This document shows positions 14,571 to 21,203 of a stretch of DNA of 25,651 nt, in pieces. The position numbers were made by a program, and so were the translations under genes. The stretch is from positions 1-25,651 of IMG/VR virus record IMGVR_UViG_3300030202_003502; one strand, given 5' to 3'. Below the pieces are notes generated by a model. It saw only the letters and a program-made list of their open reading frames with translations, ran no database searches and was not told where the DNA came from. Position 1 is the stretch's first letter, and each line of letters begins with the position of its first letter. This stretch comes from a virus.

Positions 14571-14585
14571 GTGTTTTGTATTTGT

Positions 14586-15005
14586 TTACTCTACTACGAT
14601 ATTTGTTTTAACTTTTTTAGCAAAAGGTAAAGAAATAGTCAATAAACCATTTTCTACTTTAGCCTTAATGTTTTTAGCATTAATACCTTCTGGCATTGTA
14701 AAAGTTCTTTCATTTTTGTTAAGCCATTTTCCAGTTGCATTTTCACCAACTACGTTCTTAACCAATAAATGATTTTCATTTGTCGTTACTGTAACATCAT
14801 CTTTAGATAAACCTGGTACTGGAATTTCTACGGTATAACCTTCATCATTAGATTCTACGTGATATCCCGCTGTGTTGTTTAAAAAGTTTTCTACTCCATC
14901 AAAGGCAGTATCATTTGTAAGTTTGTTAAAAGTATCAAATACTTTGTCTAGGTTCCCAGTTCCTACTACTGGATAAAACCCATTAAAAAATCTGTTGTTT
15001 CTCAT
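14586..15005 (-). CDS. Small heat-shock protein (Hsp20 family)
   Basis: This 139-residue protein has an N-terminal region (1-48), then an alpha-crystallin domain at about 49-139. Family hallmarks are YTVEIPVPGLSKDDVTVT, HLLVKNVVG, the RTFTMPEGINAKNIKAKVENGLLTISLP stretch split by a loop, and a VKTNIVVE end. The conserved 'A.. .nGvLti..PK' region is present as 'NGLLTISLPFAKK'. Such proteins form oligomers that hold unfolding clients and are common in marine T4-like phages, where they may help virion assembly. It has a 185-bp upstream region with its own TATAA-type motif and repeated TGACA boxes, so it appears to be regulated on its own. Confidence 0.95.
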   Translation of the reverse strand: MRNNRFFNGFYPVVGTGNLDKVFDTFNKLTNDTAFDGVENFLNNTAGYHVESNDEGYTVEIPVPGLSKDDVTVTTNENHLLVKNVVGENATGKWLNKNERTFTMPEGINAKNIKAKVENGLLTISLPFAKKVKTNIVVE

Positions 15006-15190
15006 GTTGTTTTTAATTTTTTTAATTATACATTTTATTTTAAGAAAGTTTCAGAAAAACTCTCTGTTACTATATAATATATCAAAAATTGTACCAAAAC
15101 TGTAATTTTGACACATTGTCTGGATATTCTTTGGTTAACTGAAGATATGACATGGAAATATTTTTTAACCTGACATCATGTCATGGAAAT
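15006..15190 (-). promoter_or_regulatory. hsp20 upstream region with repeated TGACA/TGTCA boxes
   Basis: This 185-bp gap holds several related elements: a palindrome TGACAT-C-ATGTCA at 15171-15183, an inverted GACA-CAT-TGTC (15109-15120), and a 13-bp direct repeat ATGACATGGAAAT / ATGTCATGGAAAT (15147-15159 and 15178-15190, one mismatch, 31 bp apart). Near the gene, 15024-15033 reads ATGTATAATT on the minus strand, like the other promoter-like motifs. A palindrome plus repeated half-sites is what a dimeric regulator would bind; no regulator is identified. No gene above 23 codons fits. Confidence 0.55.
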
Positions 15191-15895
15191 TTACTTCTTA
15201 GCTCTACTAAATTTTTGTTCGTAAATTTCAATTAAATCATCAACAATCGGATCTCTATGATTATTGTAAAGTGTGACTGCTGCCATATTTTTAACTTTAT
15301 TGGCAGCCGTATACAAAAACTTAAAACCAGTTTCTCTCTTACTTTTTAAATCAACTTGACCATCATCTCCACATATAATCATCTTAGATCTTATACCTAC
15401 TCTCGTAGCAATCATCTCCATTTGATTATGAGTTACATTCTGAGCTTCATCAACAATAATACAACTATCGACAAATGTTCGCCCTCTCATAAATGCTACT
15501 GGAACAATTTCTATTTGACCTGATTCTATGAATGGATCAATTTTATCTTTACCATATAGCATATACATGTTTTGATAAATTGGTTGTACCCAAGGATCCA
15601 TCTTTTGGTGTAAATCTCCAGGTAAGAAACCTATTTCTTCTTTTGAAACCGTAGGTCTTGTAATTATTATCTTTTCGTAGTGTCTACGAAATAAACCGTC
15701 TAATGCTACTTGGCATGCAACTAATGTTTTACCACTACCTGCTTTACCTGCCAACATAGTGACAGTGTTAGCTAAAATAACTTCTTTAGCTTTCTTTTGT
15801 TCCTCGTTTAAGGAAATTTTAAATTTAATAGGATTCTTTACCTTTCTCTTTTCACGGAATATAGGTGCGTCATGTTTGTTTGCAGGCTTACTCAT
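15191..15895 (-). CDS. phoH: PhoH-like ATPase
   Basis: This 234-residue protein has a PhoH domain. Walker A is GKAGSGKT at 50-57; IIITRPTVSKEEIGFLPG (about 76-92) and CIIVDEAQN (145-153, D149-E150) are family hallmarks. The later MIICGDDGQVDLK stretch is the usual 'GD..Q.D' sensor. PhoH proteins are ATPases, and some are helicases, RNases or modulators of translation; a phosphate-starvation role is usual only by annotation. Phage copies are very common in marine T4-like phages. It starts 3 nt after the amidase gene stop and is followed by the hsp20 regulatory region. Confidence 0.95.
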   Translation of the reverse strand: MSKPANKHDAPIFREKRKVKNPIKFKISLNEEQKKAKEVILANTVTMLAGKAGSGKTLVACQVALDGLFRRHYEKIIITRPTVSKEEIGFLPGDLHQKMDPWVQPIYQNMYMLYGKDKIDPFIESGQIEIVPVAFMRGRTFVDSCIIVDEAQNVTHNQMEMIATRVGIRSKMIICGDDGQVDLKSKRETGFKFLYTAANKVKNMAAVTLYNNHRDPIVDDLIEIYEQKFSRAKK

Positions 15896-15897
15896 AA

Positions 15898-16644
15898 TTA
15901 AACTAATTTTTTGGATTCAACTTCTTCTATCATTTGGAAATGTATTTTGGCAACTCTATCTCTACCTTCTTCACTTAAAATAAGTTTTGATTCTCTCTTA
16001 TTTGTCATAAAGAAATTTTCGCTTAGAATTGCCGGCATGACCGTTTTTCGAAGTACCCAAAAATTAGATTCTTTATCTGCATCCCCATCACGAGTGTCTC
16101 TTCTCATTTTGTGATCGGGAAATTCTGCTTCTGCCTTTTCAGCAAGGACTTGTGCAACTTTATCTGATTTAGTTTCTCCTACCGATGTATATACTGACCA
16201 TCCATTAGCAGATTCTTTATTAAAACCATTAGCATGGACAGAAACATAAATACAAGGTTTACCGCCTTTATCATATTCTTTTCTCCAGATGTCGTTAGCT
16301 TTATCTGTTCGCTTTCGTAATGAGATATCTTCTTCGGTATCAACTAAGTTAATACATGATATCCCTTTCTCTTCACAGAGTTTTATTAATCTTTTAACAA
16401 CTGCTCTATTAAACTCACCTTCAAAAAGTTGAGTACCGTCTTCCCATTTAGGACTACGTTTTCCTGCTGTTTGGTATTCACCGTCGATTATCCCACCATG
16501 TCCTGGATCAAATAACCATAAATAATTAGATTCTTTCATAGGCTTTTTAGCAATGATTTTATTATTTATATCCCTTTTCTTTAATTCCTTAAAGAGATTA
16601 TACTTGCTTTTAAATAGTTTTAAAAATGTTAAATAAGGGTTCAT
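15898..16644 (-). CDS. N-acetylmuramoyl-L-alanine amidase (Amidase_3), endolysin
   Basis: This 248-residue protein has an Amidase_3 domain from about residue 41. Zinc ligands are H49 (DPGHGG), a Glu in LFEGEFN (E75 or E77) and H137 (VSVHANG); the catalytic Glu is E209 (ILSENFF). The reaction cuts the bond between MurNAc and the L-Ala of the stem peptide, lysing the wall. No signal peptide or cell-wall-binding module is present, so export would need a holin. The first 35 residues are basic and an ATG at 16539 (MKESNYLWLFDP) would also give an intact domain. The gene follows the membrane protein at 16646 by one base, an arrangement compatible with a lysis pair. Confidence 0.93.
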   Translation of the reverse strand: MNPYLTFLKLFKSKYNLFKELKKRDINNKIIAKKPMKESNYLWLFDPGHGGIIDGEYQTAGKRSPKWEDGTQLFEGEFNRAVVKRLIKLCEEKGISCINLVDTEEDISLRKRTDKANDIWRKEYDKGGKPCIYVSVHANGFNKESANGWSVYTSVGETKSDKVAQVLAEKAEAEFPDHKMRRDTRDGDADKESNFWVLRKTVMPAILSENFFMTNKRESKLILSEEGRDRVAKIHFQMIEEVESKKLV

Positions 16645-16645
16645 T

Positions 16646-17380
16646 TTAATATCTTGGTTTAATTGCAGATGAGTCTACATTCTTATCATCGGAATTTCTT
16701 TGAGCTATTCTTGTAGTGTCTTTTGATTTAACTTGTTTAGGATCAACTGTTACATTTCCTACTGTAGGTTTTTCTATTTCATCATCTGATTCATGAATCA
16801 TTTTTACAGCTAAATCGATCTGTTCATCCAATTCTACATCACCATCATCAAGATCTTTGACTATTTGATCCTCATCCCAGTTATCATCATCCTCATCCCA
16901 GTCTTCATCACTATCATTTAATTCTTCTTTATTCATATCTTTCTTTTTTTCAGGTCTGATATAATCAACCAATGATTTAATAAAGCCTAATGCAACTAAT
17001 GGTAAAACTGCTCCACTTATTATGGATAAGACTCTCTTTTGAAATAAAGGCTCTTCTTCTTGTAAGCCAAATAATTCTATCCAACCCATATACTCTTCTA
17101 AGTTAATATAGGCATGAAACGAATTAGCCATCATTTGAAAACTTGTTAAGAGTAAAAATAAACCCCAAACCATTGCTCGGTTAGTTTTTTCTAATATAAT
17201 TATTGCTCCTAATGAAGCAGCTGCTCCTAATTCAAAACCTATAGCTAATGACCAAGACATAAAACCTTCATGGCTTAAGTTAAAAAATGCTACAGAATTT
17301 ATCATAGAAATTGTAGCAACTAAAAAGTAGAGGCTACAGAATATGGCAATGATGCCGGTATGTACAATTTTATTTTTCAT
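16646..17380 (-). CDS. Membrane protein with acidic cytoplasmic tail
   Basis: This 244-residue protein has four likely membrane segments in its first ~140 residues (about 9-30, 43-63, 68-90 and 118-138), then an unstructured acidic tail with EELNDSDEDWDEDDDNWDED and a repeated pattern. A 21-bp tandem duplication (16868-16888 and 16889-16909, 19 of 21 identical) encodes part of that tail. It is next to the endolysin gene (1-nt gap), so it could be a holin or an anchor for it. Four helices plus a long acidic tail is unusual for a holin. I make no firm functional call. Confidence 0.8.
   Translation of the reverse strand: MKNKIVHTGIIAIFCSLYFLVATISMINSVAFFNLSHEGFMSWSLAIGFELGAAASLGAIIILEKTNRAMVWGLFLLLTSFQMMANSFHAYINLEEYMGWIELFGLQEEEPLFQKRVLSIISGAVLPLVALGFIKSLVDYIRPEKKKDMNKEELNDSDEDWDEDDDNWDEDQIVKDLDDGDVELDEQIDLAVKMIHESDDEIEKPTVGNVTVDPKQVKSKDTTRIAQRNSDDKNVDSSAIKPRY
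16868..16909 (-). repeat. 21-bp tandem duplication in the acidic tail
   Basis: The two 21-bp units match at 19 of 21 positions and are in frame, giving the repeated acidic DED-W-DE type motif. They are part of the preceding gene's coding sequence and look like replication slippage. Confidence 0.75.
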
Positions 17381-17394
17381 AATTTTAATTTAAG

Positions 17395-17919
17395 TTATCC
17401 GCAAATACCTGAAGTACAATCAAGATCATTTATTCTTGATGGAATTACTTCGGCTACCTTTAAACAAGATATCCCTTGGACTTCTTCATTTCCAGCAGTA
17501 TCTCTGTATGTTAATAGCATCTCAGCAAATATTGCACCCGGGCTCATCAATGAAGTACATTCTTTAGGTAAACATATTTTAACTAATCCTTCATTATGTA
17601 TATGTCCTGATGTATCGGTATATTGTAATACTTCTACTAAGAATCCTTTACACCCGGTTGGAACTTCAGGGTAATAAAAGTTTGCGATTGCGCATTCCAA
17701 TTCATCAAAAAGTAAAATTCTAAACTCATCATATAAATCTAAGTTTAAAGGTTTACCGTTTTTGTCAAAGAATTGTATTTCAACACAGGCAGTAGTACCT
17801 TGCATAATAATAACTATACATTCCACCTGAGCAAATATTGCTAAGCATACTGAGATTGCGCAACTTGGATCCCCCTTCTTAGGAGTAGGTACACCAGGTA
17901 TAATAGGTCTATTGGCCAT
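17395..17919 (-). CDS. Cys-rich putative virion or baseplate-type protein
   Basis: This 174-residue protein has no signal peptide. It has at least ten Cys (for example SCAISVC, VECIVI, TTACVEI, LECAIA, TGCKG, KICLPKECTS, ISCLK, LDCTSGIC). A segment 'MQGTTACVEIQFFDKNGKPL' followed by 'NLDLYDEFRILLFD' resembles the beta-rich upper-baseplate / BppU-type start, where 'v.rG.t..i.v.l.d.nG.p.dl' is common. The rest is mixed beta and turns. It lies 9 nt after the stop of the 101-residue gene and 14 nt before the membrane protein. The structural role is an inference from that pattern; the gene itself is well supported. Confidence 0.72.
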   Translation of the reverse strand: MANRPIIPGVPTPKKGDPSCAISVCLAIFAQVECIVIIMQGTTACVEIQFFDKNGKPLNLDLYDEFRILLFDELECAIANFYYPEVPTGCKGFLVEVLQYTDTSGHIHNEGLVKICLPKECTSLMSPGAIFAEMLLTYRDTAGNEEVQGISCLKVAEVIPSRINDLDCTSGICG

Positions 17920-17928
17920 GTCTAAATT

Positions 17929-18234
17929 TTAATTTTCTTTTTCTTCTAAGGCATTAATAGAAATTCTTTCCTTATCAGATATTTCTTCTATTCTTAAAGT
18001 TTTCCACGCAGGAACTTCTTTAATTAGTTTAATCATTTCTTCTGTGCTAATAACCGTTGCGGTTAAAGTATCCACTTCAGCCTGTAGTGTAATGATTTCT
18101 TTTTTAAGTTCTTTTCTAAGTTTTTTGTTTTCATTATTATGAGAACATGAATTACACTGTGATAATGCACTTAAGAAAAAGAATCCGTAGACTACATACA
18201 CAGCATTGGTTTTAAATAATTTATCAATCTTCAT
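17929..18234 (-). CDS. Membrane-anchored coiled-coil protein
   Basis: I place the start at the ATG at 18234, giving 101 residues. The frame is open further upstream to 18372, but that extra part is the shadow of the zinc-knuckle gene read in another frame, and 18234 gives an 11-nt overlap typical of this genome. The product has one membrane segment (about 12-30, VYVVYGFFFLSALSQC), a CNSC pair, then a coiled coil (about 38-75, KKLRKELKKEIITLQAEVDTL) and a charged tail. A single helix followed by an outward coiled coil also fits a spanin-like protein, but no lipobox partner is seen. Function is unknown. Confidence 0.7.
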   Translation of the reverse strand: MKIDKLFKTNAVYVVYGFFFLSALSQCNSCSHNNENKKLRKELKKEIITLQAEVDTLTATVISTEEMIKLIKEVPAWKTLRIEEISDKERISINALEEKEN

Positions 18235-18505
18235 TTTTAAATTTTTGATTAGGTTCGTTTTTTTGTCTTTCTTCAGGTGGTACTCTATGTATTGTATGAG
18301 TGCTCCACTGATCGTCACCTTCGCATTTACAATCTTCAGGAGCTTCGCCGCATCTTGGACAGTCTTCATCAACCTTATCCATATACTTTTCCACTTCCTT
18401 TTCTAACTTTTTATCGCTAGGAGATTCATGCTCTTTACCTGCAACTTTAACTACTTTGGTTTCACCTTCAGTTAAAAATTGCATGAAACTTTTAAAATAT
18501 TTCAT
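18224..18505 (-). CDS. Zinc-knuckle protein with capsid-targeting-like N-terminus
   Basis: This 93-residue protein begins MKYFKSFMQFLTEGETK. The opening 'F..F..FLTE|G' resembles the T4 capsid-targeting sequence (MKTYQEFIAEA in the internal proteins), which directs proteins into the prohead and is cut by the prohead protease at L/I-x-E. The ATP-grasp gene in this window begins with the same pattern. Later, C49, C52, C59 and C61 form a CPRCG...CKC zinc-knuckle-like site, and the rest is charged and helical. The N-terminal comparison is from memory and needs testing. The protein may be carried in the capsid. It stands between the nuclease gene (25-nt gap) and the coiled-coil gene. Confidence 0.75.
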   Translation of the reverse strand: MKYFKSFMQFLTEGETKVVKVAGKEHESPSDKKLEKEVEKYMDKVDEDCPRCGEAPEDCKCEGDDQWSTHTIHRVPPEERQKNEPNQKFKNED

Positions 18506-18530
18506 TTCCTGGTTTATTTTATATATTAGG

Positions 18531-19280
18531 TTAAAAAGGAGGTATGTCGCAGAATTCTTGGTGGAACCTTTTAACCTTGCTTAGAAATAGTTTACCGTAA
18601 TTCTTAATATCATTTACAGTCACCTCAAATATTTGTGGTACTCCATCATATTCATTACTTATCCAGATTTCTCCACCTTTAGGTTTTACGCCATGCATTT
18701 CCCAATAGGCTAAATAGTATGCAGAGATTTGTTCATAGTAATTATCAATCCAATCACGTTTTTTAGGTTTGTTTGCACTTTTAAAATCTAGAATGACTGG
18801 TCGCCCTTCAGCATCTCCGTAAATATTATCCACCCTACCTGCATAGCCTCCCATCTGGTGAGAGTATAGCATTTCTTCGACTGAAATAACACTGTGTATT
18901 CTATCAAATAGTCCACAGTTATAGAAATTTAAAAATAAACTTTTACCTACTCTAGTTTCATCTTCGGTAAAACTTTCTTCTTCAACAAAAGAAACTATTT
19001 TTTCTAATGCTTCTTCTCTTTTTTCCTTAGGTGTTGGTTTTTCTGATAAGATATAATACTCACAAAGCTGGTGCATTACGGTTCCACGGTTTGCTGAGAA
19101 TTTTGAAATACGATTTGCTTCAGCTTCACCTACTCTCTTTCTCCATTTGTCCAAACCGCTCTGATCTGCAAATGCTCCTAGGATAGTTGTAACCGAAGGG
19201 TATTGTGTACCTTCTTCAACGTTGTAATATCTTCTGCCGTTAATTTGTTCCGTTTTCCCTAGTGCTTCCTTTGTTGCCAT
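18531..19280 (-). CDS. PD-(D/E)XK exonuclease (RecB/MGME1-like)
   Basis: This 249-residue protein shows the RecB-type PD-(D/E)XK pattern. RGTVMHQLCE (H70) is the helix motif, GRVDNIYGD supplies D151, ILDFKSANK gives D165-x-K167, and YYEQISAYYLAY gives the QxxxY motif (Q184, Y188). All key residues are present, so an active metal-dependent nuclease acting on single-stranded DNA or DNA ends is expected, as in mitochondrial MGME1 and T4-like phage homologues, where it may process replication or recombination intermediates. Its start overlaps the preceding zinc-binding gene by 41 nt. Confidence 0.92.
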   Translation of the reverse strand: MATKEALGKTEQINGRRYYNVEEGTQYPSVTTILGAFADQSGLDKWRKRVGEAEANRISKFSANRGTVMHQLCEYYILSEKPTPKEKREEALEKIVSFVEEESFTEDETRVGKSLFLNFYNCGLFDRIHSVISVEEMLYSHQMGGYAGRVDNIYGDAEGRPVILDFKSANKPKKRDWIDNYYEQISAYYLAYWEMHGVKPKGGEIWISNEYDGVPQIFEVTVNDIKNYGKLFLSKVKRFHQEFCDIPPF

Positions 19281-19497
19281 ATAAATAGTTTTCTAATTCT
19301 TGTTGTGTTGGGTATCCTATCTCTTTACCACAATCTTTGCAATATTTCAATACTCTCCCACCTTCTTGTTGTTTAATCACTGACTCTGGATGTGAACATT
19401 CGTTTTGTAATTCTTCTAATTCTTTAGAAAGTTGTTGAATGTTTTTACTTAGGTCAGTTGTCTTTTTTACCAGATCAGGTCTATCAGACTGTTCCAT
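19240..19497 (-). CDS. Small coiled-coil zinc-binding protein
   Basis: This 85-residue protein has an N-terminal helical coil (residues 9-33, KKTTDLSKNIQQLSKELEEL) followed by C34, H36, C53 and C56 (ECSHPES ... YCKDCGKEI), a Cys-His plus CxxC site for one zinc. The end overlaps the exonuclease start by 41 nt in another frame, so the last residues are less certain. The overlap with the gene above (19467) is 31 nt. Coiled coil plus zinc site suggests a small protein-binding adaptor; no family is recognised. Confidence 0.75.
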   Translation of the reverse strand: MEQSDRPDLVKKTTDLSKNIQQLSKELEELQNECSHPESVIKQQEGGRVLKYCKDCGKEIGYPTQQELENYLYGNKGSTRENGTN

Positions 19498-19922
19498 GCT
19501 GTTTTTATATTTTCACTGTAACTTACAGTCAAGGAAAATAGAATTTTTAAAATAATAACCAATCCTGCCAACTTAAGCAAATTCCAAAAGAATTTACGCC
19601 AGCCTAAATAGTCTTTAGGGCCTGTTAATATTAAAAGATAAGCACCTGGTGCAACTTGTTCAATCTCAGGAAAAAGATAATCACTTATACCTAATTCAAA
19701 TAAGGTTTTGTCATAGTCCTTCAATTGCATTAAAACATAACCTTCATGCAAATCAGTTCTCTCCATCATTTCTTCTGGTAAGTTTATGACAGTATAAATT
19801 CTACCAATCCAATCAACTCTAAAATTATCTTTTTCTAAAGCTTCGGTTGATGCCCTGGCAATTTTTCTTATTTTGCGCCAAATTTTTATTTCTAAAAATA
19901 GTTCTCTAAAATATTTAAACAT
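19467..19922 (-). CDS. Single-helix membrane protein
   Basis: This 151-residue protein has a basic N-terminus (RELFLEIKIWRKIRKIAR) and a globular middle (about 30-110, GRIYTVINLPEEMM and APGAYLLILTGP). One hydrophobic helix follows at about 114-133 (LLKLAGLVIILKILFSLTV) and a short tail. The topology would leave the middle domain on one face of the membrane. No catalytic motif or known family is seen. It starts 32 nt after the sigma-factor stop and overlaps the zinc-binding gene by 31 nt. Confidence 0.75.
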   Translation of the reverse strand: MFKYFRELFLEIKIWRKIRKIARASTEALEKDNFRVDWIGRIYTVINLPEEMMERTDLHEGYVLMQLKDYDKTLFELGISDYLFPEIEQVAPGAYLLILTGPKDYLGWRKFFWNLLKLAGLVIILKILFSLTVSYSENIKTAWNSLIDLIW

Positions 19923-19954
19923 AGTATTTGTTTTGGTTAACTATTTCCTTGATA

Positions 19955-20611
19955 TTATGTATCGGATCCAACGGAAAATAATGGAAGTGTTTCAAGCTGT
20001 TTCTTAACAATTTTTCTCCCTCGGAAGATTCTATTCTTAACAGTTTGTAAACTAACATCCTTTTCTTCTTGCCCCATCATATCCAGGATATCGTTATATG
20101 ATTTATTATTTAGGAATCTTTCCACCATATATTTTTTGTACATAGGAGGTAGATTCGTTATTGCTTCTTTTACCAAACGATCTCTTTCTTCGATTTCATG
20201 TTCCTCTTCCCAGTGATCATGCTCAGTTACTTGTTCTTCACCATCAAATAAAGGATTAGAACTTTGAAATACAAACCCAGATCCACTAGCTTCTACTCCT
20301 TTATCAGCAAAGACATTTAAGCTTACCTTTTTATTTCTTGTCATTATGACTCCCATGCATTCATTGTATGCAATTCGGTATGCCCACGTTGTAATTTGGT
20401 AATCAGGATTAAATTGATCTATTTTAAAATAAACCTTTGTTAAAGTATTAGAAACAACATCATCAGTTGCATCCCAGTCCTTTAAGATACCGTAAACATA
20501 ATTACGAATACCCGGTCTCATTTTCTCATATAGTTCTTTAAACACCTTTTCGTTTTTAGTGTTTTTAAATTCTAATGCTAATTCTTTGTACGTTCTTTTA
20601 GAGTTCTTCAT
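19955..20611 (-). CDS. Sigma-70-family (ECF-like) RNA polymerase sigma factor
   Basis: This 218-residue protein has sigma region 2 at about 24-95 (ELYEKMRPGIRNYVYGIL, then DATDDVVSNTLTKVYFKID and TWAYRIAYNECMG) and region 4 at about 148-205 (AITNLPPMYKKYMVERF, KSYNDILDMMG, VSLQTVKNRIFRGRKIV). Regions 1 and 3 are missing, as in ECF factors, and a Glu/Asp-rich linker joins the two parts. It should bind host core RNA polymerase and select phage promoters, like T4 gp55 in role but not sequence family. The recurring TATAA-T/A-AATAAA motifs here are a candidate target. Its start overlaps the upstream phosphoesterase gene by 14 nt. Confidence 0.93.
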   Translation of the reverse strand: MKNSKRTYKELALEFKNTKNEKVFKELYEKMRPGIRNYVYGILKDWDATDDVVSNTLTKVYFKIDQFNPDYQITTWAYRIAYNECMGVIMTRNKKVSLNVFADKGVEASGSGFVFQSSNPLFDGEEQVTEHDHWEEEHEIEERDRLVKEAITNLPPMYKKYMVERFLNNKSYNDILDMMGQEEKDVSLQTVKNRIFRGRKIVKKQLETLPLFSVGSDT

Positions 20612-21143
20612 TGATAAAATCTTTTAATGTTGAAATTTTGATTGGTTTGAAACCCCAATGATCTGTACAGATGTTCACTCGTCTTTCTGCTTTCAAATCG
20701 GTAAGGTTATTAAATAATGAATGACCATGAATATGTAATGTTCCTGATTCTTTACCGCCCCAATCACGTAGAGGGTAATGGCTCATAACAACATCATGCA
20801 TCGGTAGTGTTAATATTTGATCTTCAATTATGGTAACATTAGGAAACTTTTCATATACATCCATTAAAGCATCATCGTCAGGGCCTAAGATAAAAAATAT
20901 TTTACCTTTAAGACTTGCTAATATTGATTCCGCTGTATGTGGATCCCATGCGAAATTTCCTAGGTGAAAAACTACATCGTTTTTCTTAACCGTTTTATTC
21001 CAAGATTTGATTATGTGGCTATTCATTTCAGCAATATCGGTAAATTCGTGTCGTTGTTTAGAGATCTGTAAAACATGTTCTCTGCCAAACCATGTGTCCG
21101 ATGTCACATAAAAATCTTTGAGTTTTTGCGGGTTGTTTTCCAT
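20598..21143 (-). CDS. Degenerate calcineurin-like metallophosphoesterase
   Basis: This 181-residue protein follows the phage/bacterial metallophosphoesterase pattern, but with changed metal ligands. The first motif is D16-T-W18 where D-x-H is usual. 'HLGNFAW' has N63 where GD gives Asp. 'LGPDDD' (87-91) replaces GNHD. The late motifs SHYP (121-124) and HIHGHS (137-142) remain. Two or three metal ligands are therefore changed, so ordinary two-metal phosphatase activity is doubtful and it may be a binding protein or have altered chemistry. It lies after copy B of the 39-bp promoter-like element and is coupled to the sigma-factor gene. Confidence 0.88.
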   Translation of the reverse strand: MENNPQKLKDFYVTSDTWFGREHVLQISKQRHEFTDIAEMNSHIIKSWNKTVKKNDVVFHLGNFAWDPHTAESILASLKGKIFFILGPDDDALMDVYEKFPNVTIIEDQILTLPMHDVVMSHYPLRDWGGKESGTLHIHGHSLFNNLTDLKAERRVNICTDHWGFKPIKISTLKDFINEEL

Positions 21144-21151
21144 AATTTAAT

Positions 21152-21190
21152 TTCAGTTAAATAATAATAAGTTTTGAATGCTTCTGAAAG
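21152..21190 (-). promoter_or_regulatory. Promoter-like 39-bp element, copy B
   Basis: The minus strand reads CTTTCAGAAG, ten variable bases, then TTATTATTATTTAACTGAA, 8 bp before the ATG at 21143. It matches copy A (4495-4533) at 32 of 39 positions without gaps. It lies in a 60-bp gap after the ATP-grasp gene and would drive the phosphoesterase and sigma-factor genes. Confidence 0.6.
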
Positions 21191-21203
21191 AAAAAATTCA
21201 AAA

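Noticed and set aside
15082-15153. A 23-codon frame on the minus strand in the hsp20 upstream region (MSYLQLTKEYPDNVSKLQF...)
   Set aside because: Too short to support, overlaps the repeated TGACA boxes and lacks a homologue that I know.
18235-18372. N-terminal extension of the coiled-coil membrane protein from an ATG at 18372
   Set aside because: It lies inside the zinc-knuckle gene in another frame; an overlap of 149 nt is out of keeping with the window, and the ATG at 18234 gives a usual short overlap.
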